DNA of 21,589 bases from positions 2,009 through 23,597 of the forward strand of contig JAPOZF010000126.1 in assembly GCA_026706165.1 (NCBI GenBank), written 5' to 3'. The notes under the pieces were generated by a model, which worked only from the letters and a program-made list of their open reading frames with translations, was not told the origin of the DNA and searched no databases. The translations under genes were made by a program, and so were the position numbers. Source of the stretch: Gemmatimonadota bacterium (GTDB lineage Bacteria > Latescibacterota > UBA2968 > UBA8231). Shown piece by piece: positions 1 to 7,674 of the stretch (its first letter is position 1; each line of letters begins with the position of its first letter).

Positions 1-774
1 GGACGAGCGTGGGCGAACGATGCCGGCCTTGCGCACCAGGGTGTCGCGCGCAGCCGCCCGCTCTTCCGCCGTCAACGGCGCGGCCGCGTCCTTCAGCAGC
101 CGGTCCAATGCCCGGACGCGAAACCGGTCCATGGCGGGGTGAGCCCGCGACAGCTGGTCTTCATGCCCCCCGTACTTGACGGTGAGTTTCTCCTCGAGAT
201 AGTGCACTTCGTAGCGGCAGGTCAGCCGCAGGAACAGCTCGTAATCCTCGCATGCCGGCAGCGACTCGTCGAAGGTGCCGATAGCGTCGAACACCGTGCG
301 CCGCAGAAGGATGGAAGAGGGCGAGATCGCGCACCGGGGAAGAGCGTGCAGGAAGACGCGGCCCCCATGCCTGGCGTGGTGCTTGTGCGGGTTGACGCGC
401 ACGCCGTTGCGGATCCAGATCTCGTCGGTGTGGCAGACCGCCAGCCCGCTTTCCGCAAGCGCCGCCATCTGCTTCTCGAGCTTCCGCGGTTTCCACTCGT
501 CGTCGGAATCGAGCAGGGCGATCCAGTCGCCGCGGGCCGCCTCGATCGCTGTGTTGCGCGCCGCCGACACCCCGGAGTTGACCCCGTGGCGCAGCAGCCG
601 GACCGGAGCCTCGTCCCATGCTGACCGGAGGTACTCCCAGGTACCGTCCGTCGAGGCGTCGTCGACGACGATGAGCTCGTGGTCGGTGAAGGTCTGGGCC
701 GACACTGACTCCAGGGCACGGCCCACGAGCTCCCTGCGGTTGTACACGGGAACGACGACCGAAACGGTGCTCAC
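1..774 (-). CDS. Family 2 glycosyltransferase (3' end cut by window)
   Basis: Transfers a sugar from a nucleotide-sugar donor to a cell-surface glycan or lipid acceptor; the acceptor cannot be told from sequence. The frame opens at GTG 774 and stays open to base 1, giving 258 residues with the C-terminus missing. The N-terminus has the GT-A beta-strand VSVVVPVYNR (residues 4-13), then LIVVDDASTDGT (34-45), NSGVSAARN (66-74) and the metal-binding LLDSDDEW (87-94). A CEDYEL segment (175-180) supplies the usual acidic ED pair. It starts 30 bp after the upstream methionine-synthase-like stop on the same strand, so it is probably the distal gene of that operon. There is no membrane segment in the visible part, so it is likely cytoplasmic or peripheral. 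Family assignment is secure; the substrate is unknown. Confidence 0.9.
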   Translation of the reverse strand, partial: MSTVSVVVPVYNRRELVGRALESVSAQTFTDHELIVVDDASTDGTWEYLRSAWDEAPVRLLRHGVNSGVSAARNTAIEAARGDWIALLDSDDEWKPRKLEKQMAALAESGLAVCHTDEIWIRNGVRVNPHKHHARHGGRVFLHALPRCAISPSSILLRRTVFDAIGTFDESLPACEDYELFLRLTCRYEVHYLEEKLTVKYGGHEDQLSRAHPAMDRFRVRALDRLLKDAAAPLTAEERAAARDTLVRKAGIVRPRSS

Positions 775-804
775 TGTCCTGGCCCCCGGACGCGGGCGGA
801 CCGC

Positions 805-1794
805 TCAGCTGCCGGCGAACGCATCCCGTCCGGCGACAAGCGCCTCGATCTTGCGGTCGGCAACCGACCGCCTGAGCATCCACAGGCCGCAGTCCGGATT
901 GACGAAGGCGATGCGCTCCTCGCCGAGGGCCCTGGCCGCTTCCCCGATGCGGGCGGCGATGAGGTCGGGGCTCTCGACCACCGTCGACTTGATGTCGACG
1001 ACGCCGAGGCCGAAGCGGATTTTCGGGTCGACCCGCCCGAGGTATGGAAGCTCGCGGTTGCCGCGGTGGGCGAGCTCGAGCAGCACGTGGTCGCAGCGCA
1101 GGCTGCTCAGGTAGTCGACGAGCTGCTCCCAGCTCCCCTTCTGGATCGACTGGCCGCCGTAGTTGCCGAAGCAGAGGTGCACCGCCGGCGTCCCGGGCAC
1201 CGCGTCGAGGATGCGGTTGATCCCTTCGAGGGCCCACTTCCACTCCCGCGGATGACCCGGGAGGTTGGCCTCGTCGACCTGGACGACGTCGGCGTCGATC
1301 TCCGCCACCTGAGCGGCGAGGACGCCGGCAAGGGCGAGGCAGAGCTCCGGGGGCGAGCGGTAATGGCGGTCGAGAAGGGTCTTGGCCAGCATGTGGGGGC
1401 CGGTCAGGGTGAACTTCAGGGGGCGGCGGGTGAGGCCGCGGGCGAGCCGGTAGTCGCCCGGCAAGTCGAGGGTCCCCTCGGCGAGCGGCCCTTCGACGAC
1501 GGCGCTGGGCCGGGAACGGAAGGACATCCCCTCGTCCCGGCGGAACTCGGCGGCGTCCGCCCGGGTGATCTCGCTGCGCACGTTCTGCAACGGCCGCACG
1601 AAGTACTCGATCATGCCGTTGGTTTCGGGGTGGTTGACGTCGAACCGGGAGAGCTCGCCGTCGGCGACGACGTCTATGCCGGCGTTCTCCTGCGTCTTGA
1701 GCACCGCCGCCATGGCGTCGGCGAGCGCCTGCCTCGACGGCATCGCCGCCAGCCAGTCCGGGACCGGGTAACTGCCCACTACCGTCGTCTTCAC
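805..1794 (-). CDS. Short MetE-type (cobalamin-independent) methionine synthase family protein
   Basis: A 329-residue protein matching only the catalytic C-terminal half of MetE, which moves a methyl group to homocysteine thiol on a zinc site. The zinc ligands are visible: HLC at H206/C208, E240 in LLELAHRGN, and C302 in VNPDCGLW. VQVDEANL (171-178) is the conserved DE loop, and TTVVGSYPV at the N-terminus is typical of the family. Full-length MetE has about 750 residues with a duplicated N-terminal barrel; this one lacks it. In the family, such short forms are reported to use a methyl-corrinoid rather than methyl-tetrahydrofolate, and related folds also act on other thiols, so the methyl donor is uncertain. 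The GTG start overlaps the dsbD stop as GTGA, implying translational coupling. The SD is weak, which fits coupling. Confidence 0.85.
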   Translation of the reverse strand: MKTTVVGSYPVPDWLAAMPSRQALADAMAAVLKTQENAGIDVVADGELSRFDVNHPETNGMIEYFVRPLQNVRSEITRADAAEFRRDEGMSFRSRPSAVVEGPLAEGTLDLPGDYRLARGLTRRPLKFTLTGPHMLAKTLLDRHYRSPPELCLALAGVLAAQVAEIDADVVQVDEANLPGHPREWKWALEGINRILDAVPGTPAVHLCFGNYGGQSIQKGSWEQLVDYLSSLRCDHVLLELAHRGNRELPYLGRVDPKIRFGLGVVDIKSTVVESPDLIAARIGEAARALGEERIAFVNPDCGLWMLRRSVADRKIEALVAGRDAFAGS

Positions 1795-4001
1795 GATCCG
1801 GTTTCCCCGCGGTTTCCGGCCGGTCCCGACGCTGAAGCACGCCTGTTTTCCGCCTCCTCCAGGGCCTCGAAGAGGATGCCGGAGGTAATCACCTCGGGCA
1901 GCACCAGGGGGGCGTCGATGCGGCCGCCGGGGAAGATCACGTAGAGCGGCACCCCGGAGCGCCCGAAAGCCCTCAACATGCCGGTGATCTCCGGGTTGCG
2001 GTTCGTCCAGTCGGCGCGCACGAGGGCGACGTCGTGCCGCGAGAAGCGGTCGCGCACCTCCTCGGTGTCGAGCACCGCCCGTTTGTTGACCTTGCAGGTC
2101 CAGCACCACTCCGCGGTGAAATCGATGAAGACGTGGCGGCCGGCCGCGACCTGGCGCTCGATCTCGTCCTGCGAGAACGCCAGCCACCCGGACGATTCCC
2201 CCGCGGGCGCTTCCGAAAGCTGCCGTTCCGCGGCCAGCAGGGGGTGCAGGAAGCCCCCGTAGGCGGCCGCGGTTACGGCCGCCGCTGCCGTCCAGGCGAC
2301 CGCCCGCTGCCGGCGCGAGCTGCGCAGGTCGATCCACTGCCCGGGGATCCATGCCGCCATGGCCAGGGCCAGCAGGAAGGCGGCGGTCCATATCACCGCC
2401 TCGACCCCCAGCTGCTTGCCGAGAACCCACAGCAACCACAGGGCGGTGGCCGCCAGCAGGAACCCCATCAGCTGCTTGAAGCGCTCCATCCAGGGGCCGG
2501 GCCGCGGCAGGAAGCGGAGCCAGCCGGGCTCGGCGGCGAGCAGGACGTACGGAAGCGCCATTCCCAGTCCGGTCACCAGGAAGATCCCCACGGTGACCCC
2601 GGCGCTCTGGCTGAAGGCGAACCCGAGGGCGGTGCCGAGGAAGGGGGCGGTGCAGGGGGTCGCCAGGACCGTCGCGAGGACGCCGTTGAAGAAGCTGCCG
2701 GCGAGCCCCTCCCCGTCGGCGAGCCCCCCGAGGTTCCCCTGCCCCACGGCGATGCGCACGGTTATCAGGCCGAACAGGCTCAGGCTCAACAGGAACACCA
2801 GGGCGCACAGGAAGATGACGAACGCCGGCGACTGGAACTGGAACCCCCAGCCGATCTGCTCCCCCCCCGATTTCAGCAGCAGCACCGCGCCGGCGAGCCC
2901 GAGGAAGGCCGCCACCACTCCTGCCGAGAACGCCAGCCCGAGCTGCCTGGCGCGGGCGCGCGACTCGCCGGCCTGCGACACGAACCCCAGCACCTTGAGG
3001 GAAATCACCGGAAAGACACAGGGCATCAGGTTGAGGATGAGCCCGCCGACCAGGGCGAAGAGCAGGTACGCCGGCAGGGAACCTCTCGCCGGCTCGGCGC
3101 CGGTGAACTCCATCGCCGACAGGCCAGGGCGGCGTCCGGCGTCGAGATCGAGGGAGACCGTCCGGTACGACGGCCCCGGGTCCCCGGGCCTCTCGTACAC
3201 CACCACCCCGGTCAGCTCTGCCGGCTTTTCCTCTCCTTCGAAGTACAGGTTCAGCTCCAGATGCACCTGCGAGGCGGCGGAATCGACGCGGCGCGTGGGG
3301 GGATCGAGCAGAAAGCTCTCCCCCTCGATCGGGTAGAAGTCCGGAGTGGCACCGTCGACTGCGACGTCTTCTCCCCGCGGGATGATGGTCAGGGAGACCG
3401 TCTCCCCTCCCTCCGGCGCGCCTGAAACCCGGTGCCGGAGGCGCACCGGCTCCTCCGGGCCGGCCCAGGGCCGGGGCATGCGCCGGCGGTGCTTCTCGAA
3501 GAGCTCCTCGTTGGCGGACGCTGCGGCGCCTGCGAGCGGCAGCCCGAGGGTCAACAGGGTGTCGCCGGGGATGCAGACCTCGCGGCAGACCAGCCAGCTG
3601 ACCTCCGCGGCGATAGCGAGGGAATCGGCGGCCTCCGGGACCCCGGTGACCTCGGCGCTGAGCATGGTCTCGTCGGCGTATCCGTACACGACCAGTCCCT
3701 GCTCGTCGTACTTCTGCGGCGCTTCCCAGCGCAGCTCCCCGGCCTCCAGTCCCGGCGGCAGCCTCCAGTCGACATGGCTCGGTGCCCCGGCGGCGCCTGC
3801 GTAACGCCAGTAGGTGTGCCACCCGTCGTCGATCTCCAGCTTCACCCCCAGCTCGAACGGCTCCCCCGCCCGCACCGGGGCGCGGCTTGCCACGAGCTCC
3901 GCCCGGACCGGGTGATTGCCGAGCTCGAACCCCGCGGCCGTGCCGGAAGACAGGCCGGCCAGGGCGGCGGCCGCGGCAACCCTGACGGCGGTGTGTCTCA
4001 C
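1791..4001 (-). CDS. dsbD: DsbD-family thiol:disulfide interchange protein
   Basis: Carries electrons from cytoplasmic thioredoxin across the inner membrane to periplasmic thiol proteins. The 736 residues show all three redox modules: a signal peptide (about 1-24) and periplasmic alpha domain with LVCREVCIPG (C139, C143); a membrane core with LMPCVFP (C328) and ATPCTAPF (C450) and about eight hydrophobic segments (roughly 310-580); and a C-terminal thioredoxin domain with EWCWTCK (C633, C636) and a cis-Pro loop SGVPLYV. The long alpha domain with its CxxxC pair resembles ScsB-like more than E. coli DsbD. Start choice: GTG 4001 is preceded by GGAGG (4013-4009) with seven bases between, whereas an upstream in-frame ATG at 4016 lacks an SD. 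The start overlaps the upstream stop as GTGA, and its own stop overlaps the next start the same way. Confidence 0.93.
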   Translation of the reverse strand: MRHTAVRVAAAAALAGLSSGTAAGFELGNHPVRAELVASRAPVRAGEPFELGVKLEIDDGWHTYWRYAGAAGAPSHVDWRLPPGLEAGELRWEAPQKYDEQGLVVYGYADETMLSAEVTGVPEAADSLAIAAEVSWLVCREVCIPGDTLLTLGLPLAGAAASANEELFEKHRRRMPRPWAGPEEPVRLRHRVSGAPEGGETVSLTIIPRGEDVAVDGATPDFYPIEGESFLLDPPTRRVDSAASQVHLELNLYFEGEEKPAELTGVVVYERPGDPGPSYRTVSLDLDAGRRPGLSAMEFTGAEPARGSLPAYLLFALVGGLILNLMPCVFPVISLKVLGFVSQAGESRARARQLGLAFSAGVVAAFLGLAGAVLLLKSGGEQIGWGFQFQSPAFVIFLCALVFLLSLSLFGLITVRIAVGQGNLGGLADGEGLAGSFFNGVLATVLATPCTAPFLGTALGFAFSQSAGVTVGIFLVTGLGMALPYVLLAAEPGWLRFLPRPGPWMERFKQLMGFLLAATALWLLWVLGKQLGVEAVIWTAAFLLALAMAAWIPGQWIDLRSSRRQRAVAWTAAAAVTAAAYGGFLHPLLAAERQLSEAPAGESSGWLAFSQDEIERQVAAGRHVFIDFTAEWCWTCKVNKRAVLDTEEVRDRFSRHDVALVRADWTNRNPEITGMLRAFGRSGVPLYVIFPGGRIDAPLVLPEVITSGILFEALEEAENRRASASGPAGNRGETGS

Positions 4002-5128
4002 GAAATTTCCTCCCATGCCAGATGCTCCTGAACGATCTCCTGATTGAGCTCCACCCCCAGTCCGGGGCTCTCCGGCACCGCCATGAAACCCCCCTCGACC
4101 CGCTCCGGAGGCGAGATCAGCTGCTCCCGCCACGGCACTTCCCCGAAGGCGTACTCCAGGACGAGGAAGTTCCCGATCGAGGCGGCGAGGTGGACCCCGG
4201 CGGCCGTCGACACCGGTCCGGCCGGACTGTGGGGGGCGACCGGGATGTTCCGGGTCTCCGCCAGGGCGGCGATGCGCCGGCACTCGCTGATGCCGCCGGC
4301 GTGCTTGACGGCCGGCATGACGACGTCGACCGCTCCCCGGCTGACGTACTCCCAGAACTCCTCGCGCCCGAAGAACGATTCCCCTCCCGCGAGGGTCAGC
4401 CCGGAGGTCTCCCGCAACGCGCACATCTCTCTGACCTGTTCCCGCGGCAGCGGTTCCTCGAACCAGTAGAGGCCGAGGCCGCGCACCTTTTCCGCCGCCC
4501 TGCGCGCCAGGGCGAGGTTGAAGCGGCAGTGGCAGTCGACGAGCAGGTCGACGCCGGGACCGACCGCTTCCCGTGAGGCGGCTATGCGGGCGACGCCGAG
4601 ATCGAGGTCCTCCTCGACTCCGTCGCGGTCGAGCCGGTCATGCCTGATCTCGTCGAACGGGGTGCACTTGACGGCCCTGAAACCGGCATCGACCGCGGCG
4701 GCGGCGGCGCGCGCGAACCCCTCGACCGAGCGGTCGCGGGTGCCGCGGTTGAGGTTGGCGTAGAGCCGCACCCGCCGGCGCCGTCTGCCCCCGAGCAGGC
4801 GCCATACCGGCACCTCGAGAACCTTCCCGGCGATATCCCAGAGCGCCTGGTCGACGGCGCTCATTGCCGTCGCCGCAACCCGTCCGGAGCCGGCGATGAT
4901 GTCGTGCGAGCGCGCCAGCCGGTCCCAGGTCACCTCGGGCTGGGTCGGGTCGGCGCCGGCCAGCCGCTCCCCGAGCTGGAGAAGGCACTCCTTCACCAAA
5001 CGGTCGTTGCCGCCCTGGCTCGCCTCGCCGATTCCCGTCACCCCGGCATCGGTCCGCACCTCGACGAGGATCCAGTTGCCGCGCGGGGAGGCCTCGATCT
5101 CGAGAACACGGACTCCCGAAATCTTCAC
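3998..5128 (-). CDS. Enolase-superfamily (mandelate racemase group) acid-sugar dehydratase-like protein
   Basis: A 376-residue two-domain protein of the mandelate racemase / galactonate dehydratase type, which abstracts a proton alpha to a carboxylate using a Mg2+ site. Visible elements are the N-terminal capping domain (about 1-120), VKCTPFD with K154, metal ligand D198 in LLVDCHCR (with H200 as in galactonate dehydratase), E224/E225 in WFEEPLP, E250 in GGESFFG, H300 in APHSPAGP and E325 in VLEYAFG. The barrel-strand position that normally carries the Asp partner of the catalytic His is alanine here (MPAVKHAGG, A273). The likely substrate is a sugar acid, but I cannot name it. Start: GTG 5128 has AAAGG eight bases upstream; another in-frame GTG at 5137 overlaps that SD and is less likely. 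It ends in a GTGA overlap with dsbD. Confidence 0.85.
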   Translation of the reverse strand: MKISGVRVLEIEASPRGNWILVEVRTDAGVTGIGEASQGGNDRLVKECLLQLGERLAGADPTQPEVTWDRLARSHDIIAGSGRVAATAMSAVDQALWDIAGKVLEVPVWRLLGGRRRRRVRLYANLNRGTRDRSVEGFARAAAAAVDAGFRAVKCTPFDEIRHDRLDRDGVEEDLDLGVARIAASREAVGPGVDLLVDCHCRFNLALARRAAEKVRGLGLYWFEEPLPREQVREMCALRETSGLTLAGGESFFGREEFWEYVSRGAVDVVMPAVKHAGGISECRRIAALAETRNIPVAPHSPAGPVSTAAGVHLAASIGNFLVLEYAFGEVPWREQLISPPERVEGGFMAVPESPGLGVELNQEIVQEHLAWEEIS

Positions 5129-5168
5129 CCGCCGCACCTTTCACGGGAAGGCATGTCGATACCTTCCC
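5125..5168 (-). promoter_or_regulatory. Leader hairpin and 9-codon mini-ORF before the dehydratase start
   Basis: On the minus strand a perfect 7-bp stem (GGGAAGG at 5168-5162 pairing with CCTTCCC at 5151-5145, 10-base loop) lies just ahead of the SD. An ATG in the loop (5154-5152) opens a 9-codon ORF whose TGA (5127-5125) overlaps the GTG start as GTGA, the same arrangement as the two real junctions downstream. It could be a translational leader; it could also be chance in GC-rich DNA. Confidence 0.25.
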
Positions 5169-5257
5169 TGTCTGAAGCCGTGCACGCAGAGGCGGGGCGT
5201 CTCCCTGATGGAAAGCGCGGGATCGAATCGGAGCTCCGGAGGGCCCGATCTTTCATT

Positions 5258-6556
5258 TCAGCGGAGCTCAATGTCGGCTCCGAGAGAGATCAGGTCTTCG
5301 AAGAAAGCCGGGTAGGACTTGCCGACGGTCTCGGCGTCGGCGAGGGTCAGCCCCCTGCGGCAGCGCAGGCCCAGAACCGCCAGCATCTGCGCGACGCGGT
5401 GGTCCTCGTGGGTGTCGACCTCGACACCCCCCTGATAGCCTCCCGGGTTCCCCCGAACGACGATATCCGACTCCCCCTCCTCGCAGTCGACGCCGATCCG
5501 CCGCAGCTCCCGCACCGGGACGGAGATGCGGTCGCACTCCTTCAGGCGCAGGTTGCCGATGCCGAACACCCGGGTCTCCCCCGCAGCCAGCGCCGCCACC
5601 GGCAGCGTCGCCAGGACCATGTCGGTGGCGGTGTCGCCGTCGAAAACGATTCCCCGCAGGCCCTGGTGCCTTCCGGTCTTCACGGTGCGGCCGTCGTAAT
5701 CCACGGGGACCCCGAAACCGCGCAGCACCTCGATGACCGCGCGCTCCCCCTGCCGGTCCTCGAAGAGGCGCTCGACGGCGATCTCGCTGTTGGTGACCGC
5801 GGCGGCGGCCAGCACCGCCGCGGCCGATGGATAGTCCCCGTTCACGGAGTACTCACCCGGCCGGTAGCGCTGCCCGCCCGGGATCTCGAAACGCATGAGG
5901 TCCTCCCGAGCAGCGACCTCGATGCCGGCCGCGGCCAGCACCTCCAGGGTGGTGCGGACCAGGGGCTTCGAAACCAGCTTGTCGACCACCTCGACCTCGA
6001 CGTCCTCGCCGATCAGCGGCGCCAGGAACAGGAGCGCGCTCAGGAACTGCGAGCTCAGGGCCCCGCTGACCTGCACCTTGCCGCCGTGGAGGCGGCCGCC
6101 GCGGATCGCGACCGGCAGCCTCCCCCGGTCGGATTGAGACCGCGCTCCCAGCTGCTCGAGGGCAAAAAGCAGGTCGCCGTGCGGCCGCTGGCCGAGGGAA
6201 CCGGCGTAGTCGGTCTCGAAGCGGACCTCGGGTAGCAGGGCTCCGATCGCCATCAGGAAGCGGGTTACGGCGCCGGCGTTGCCGGCGTTGAGGACACCGG
6301 CTTCCCGCGGGCGCCTGCCGAATCCGCGGATGCGCAGGTGGCGCCCCCCTTCCCCGTCCTCTTCCTCGATTCTGGCGCCGAGCGCACGCAGGCACCTCAG
6401 CAACGCCTCGGAATCCTCGCTGCGGGCCGGGAAAAGGACGCGGCTCTCCCCCTCTGCCAGGGCCGCGGCCAGCAGGAAGCGCGTCGTGTAGTTCTTCGAC
6501 GACGGGGGGTTCAGCCTTCCCGTCAGCCGTTCCGTGTAGCGGACGTGCGCTCTCAT
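5258..6556 (-). CDS. aroA: EPSP synthase (3-phosphoshikimate 1-carboxyvinyltransferase), variant active site
   Basis: Joins phosphoenolpyruvate to shikimate 3-phosphate in the shikimate pathway (cytoplasm). At 432 residues it is normal length. Conserved against E. coli AroA are K21 and R26 (PPSSKNYTTR), N93/G95/R99 (NAGNAGAVTR), R124 (GQRPHGD), the SSQ motif 168-170, D312 (TDMVLAT), NLRLKECDR (335-343), EDHR (384-387) and K413 (VGKSYPAFF). Three usually conserved substrate contacts differ: Ser23 is Asn22, Thr97 is Ala96 and Tyr200 is Leu199. The start is ATG 6556, where homology begins; the SD is poor. It lies 23 bp after the SDR stop, probably in one operon, with a roughly 130 bp gap to the next gene. 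No other shikimate gene is visible. A specialised EPSP-synthase-like role is possible but less likely. Confidence 0.9.
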   Translation of the reverse strand: MRAHVRYTERLTGRLNPPSSKNYTTRFLLAAALAEGESRVLFPARSEDSEALLRCLRALGARIEEEDGEGGRHLRIRGFGRRPREAGVLNAGNAGAVTRFLMAIGALLPEVRFETDYAGSLGQRPHGDLLFALEQLGARSQSDRGRLPVAIRGGRLHGGKVQVSGALSSQFLSALLFLAPLIGEDVEVEVVDKLVSKPLVRTTLEVLAAAGIEVAAREDLMRFEIPGGQRYRPGEYSVNGDYPSAAAVLAAAAVTNSEIAVERLFEDRQGERAVIEVLRGFGVPVDYDGRTVKTGRHQGLRGIVFDGDTATDMVLATLPVAALAAGETRVFGIGNLRLKECDRISVPVRELRRIGVDCEEGESDIVVRGNPGGYQGGVEVDTHEDHRVAQMLAVLGLRCRRGLTLADAETVGKSYPAFFEDLISLGADIELR

Positions 6557-6579
6557 GAAAACCGTTGCCCCGCGCCCCT

Positions 6580-7629
6580 TCAGAAACGTCCTGACCGCAC
6601 TTCGTAATGCGTCGGCATGCCGAGGCTGCGCCCGCCCATCACGACCCAGCGGGCCGTCCACCGGATCATCGTTTCCACCGCGATCTGCGGGGGCCCCAGC
6701 CGCTCGATCAGCCTGGCGGCATTTCCGAGGAGGGAAGTCTGCGCTTCGCTGCCGGCGAACACCGGCCGCCGCCCCATCTCGGCACCCGCGGCGGCGGCGA
6801 TGTCGCGCACCGACAGAACCTCCGGTCCGGTCATGTTGAGGACCTCCGGCGGGTTGGAGCAGAGGGGAAAGGAGCGCGCCAGCCAGGCGTTGGCGTCTCC
6901 CTGCCAGATCTGGTTGACGTGGCCCGTGGTCAGGTCGACCGGCTCGCCGGCGTGCACGCGCCCGGCGATGTCGCGGATAATGCCGTAGCGCAGCTCGGCC
7001 GCGTAGAACAGGCGCACCGTGAGCAGCGCGGTGCCGTGCTTCAGTGCGGCGTACTCGGCGAGTCGCTCTCCCCCGAGCCGGGACTGGGCGTACTCCCCGA
7101 CCGGCCCCACCGGGTCGGTTTCCCTGGAGCCGCCGCTTGCCGCCGCGCTGAACGGGTACACGTTGCCGCTGCTCACGTAGATGACGCGGGCGCCGCGGTA
7201 GCGGGCGACGAGACGGCCCGGCAGCTCGGCGTTGACCGCCCAGGTCGCCGCGGGATTCCCCGAGGAGCCGAACTTGTGACCGGCCAGGAGCAGCACCTGC
7301 CCGGCGTCGGGCAGCGACCGCAGGGCCCCCTCCTCCATCAGGTCGGCGGCGACCGTCCCGACTCCAGCGCCCCCGAGATACTCCCGCAGGCCCGGCCGGG
7401 AGAAGCGGGACACGGCGATAACCTCCGCCCCGGCCCTGGCCAGCAGCTCGGCCAGGGTCGGCCCCATCTTGCCGCCGGCGCCGAGAATCACCACCGGCCC
7501 GTCGAGGGCCGCCGCCGCCTGGATTACCGCGGGGCTCGGCGTCGTCAGCTGCGCGATCAGCTGCTCTTCCGTTTCGATGCCGGCCTCATCGATGCCCGCC
7601 ATCGAGTTGCCGTCCGATTGTTGGGCCAT
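6580..7629 (-). CDS. NAD(P)-dependent epimerase/dehydratase-like protein (extended SDR)
   Basis: A 349-residue Rossmann protein. After an unstructured 40-residue N-terminus comes the dinucleotide-binding strand VVILGAGGKMG (46-56, G50xxG53xxG56), then YVSSGNVYPF (151-160) with the active-site serines, then the catalytic Tyr in GEYAQSRLGGER (Y180). The normal YxxxK lysine is arginine (R184). VNQIWQGDAN and PEVLNMTGPEVLSVRD resemble substrate-domain motifs of nucleotide-sugar epimerases and related extended SDRs. Substrate unknown; sugar nucleotide work would fit the dehydratase and glycosyltransferase in the same operon. ATG 7629 is the first convincing start, with no good SD; ATG 7602 is an alternative. 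It appears to be the first gene of the minus-strand operon, divergent from rarA across 45 bp. Confidence 0.8.
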   Translation of the reverse strand: MAQQSDGNSMAGIDEAGIETEEQLIAQLTTPSPAVIQAAAALDGPVVILGAGGKMGPTLAELLARAGAEVIAVSRFSRPGLREYLGGAGVGTVAADLMEEGALRSLPDAGQVLLLAGHKFGSSGNPAATWAVNAELPGRLVARYRGARVIYVSSGNVYPFSAAASGGSRETDPVGPVGEYAQSRLGGERLAEYAALKHGTALLTVRLFYAAELRYGIIRDIAGRVHAGEPVDLTTGHVNQIWQGDANAWLARSFPLCSNPPEVLNMTGPEVLSVRDIAAAAGAEMGRRPVFAGSEAQTSLLGNAARLIERLGPPQIAVETMIRWTARWVVMGGRSLGMPTHYEVRSGRF

Positions 7630-7674
7630 TCCCGCTCGGTTACCTTCCCGGAAATAAGGTACTGTCTTTGCCCG

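Noticed and set aside
161..3822. Very long antisense or off-frame ORFs beside the real genes (161-1840 and the 5' part of 805-3822)
   Set aside because: They are Arg/Pro-rich shadows produced by GC-rich codon bias; the alternative frames carry clear motifs of known families.
6607..7674. In-frame extension of the rarA reading frame far upstream over the SDR gene
   Set aside because: The extension is antisense to a well-supported SDR and has no RarA homology; homology starts near ATG 7675.
7630..7674. Bidirectional promoter between the SDR gene and rarA
   Set aside because: Some promoter must exist, but no -35/-10 pair with acceptable spacing could be picked on either strand.
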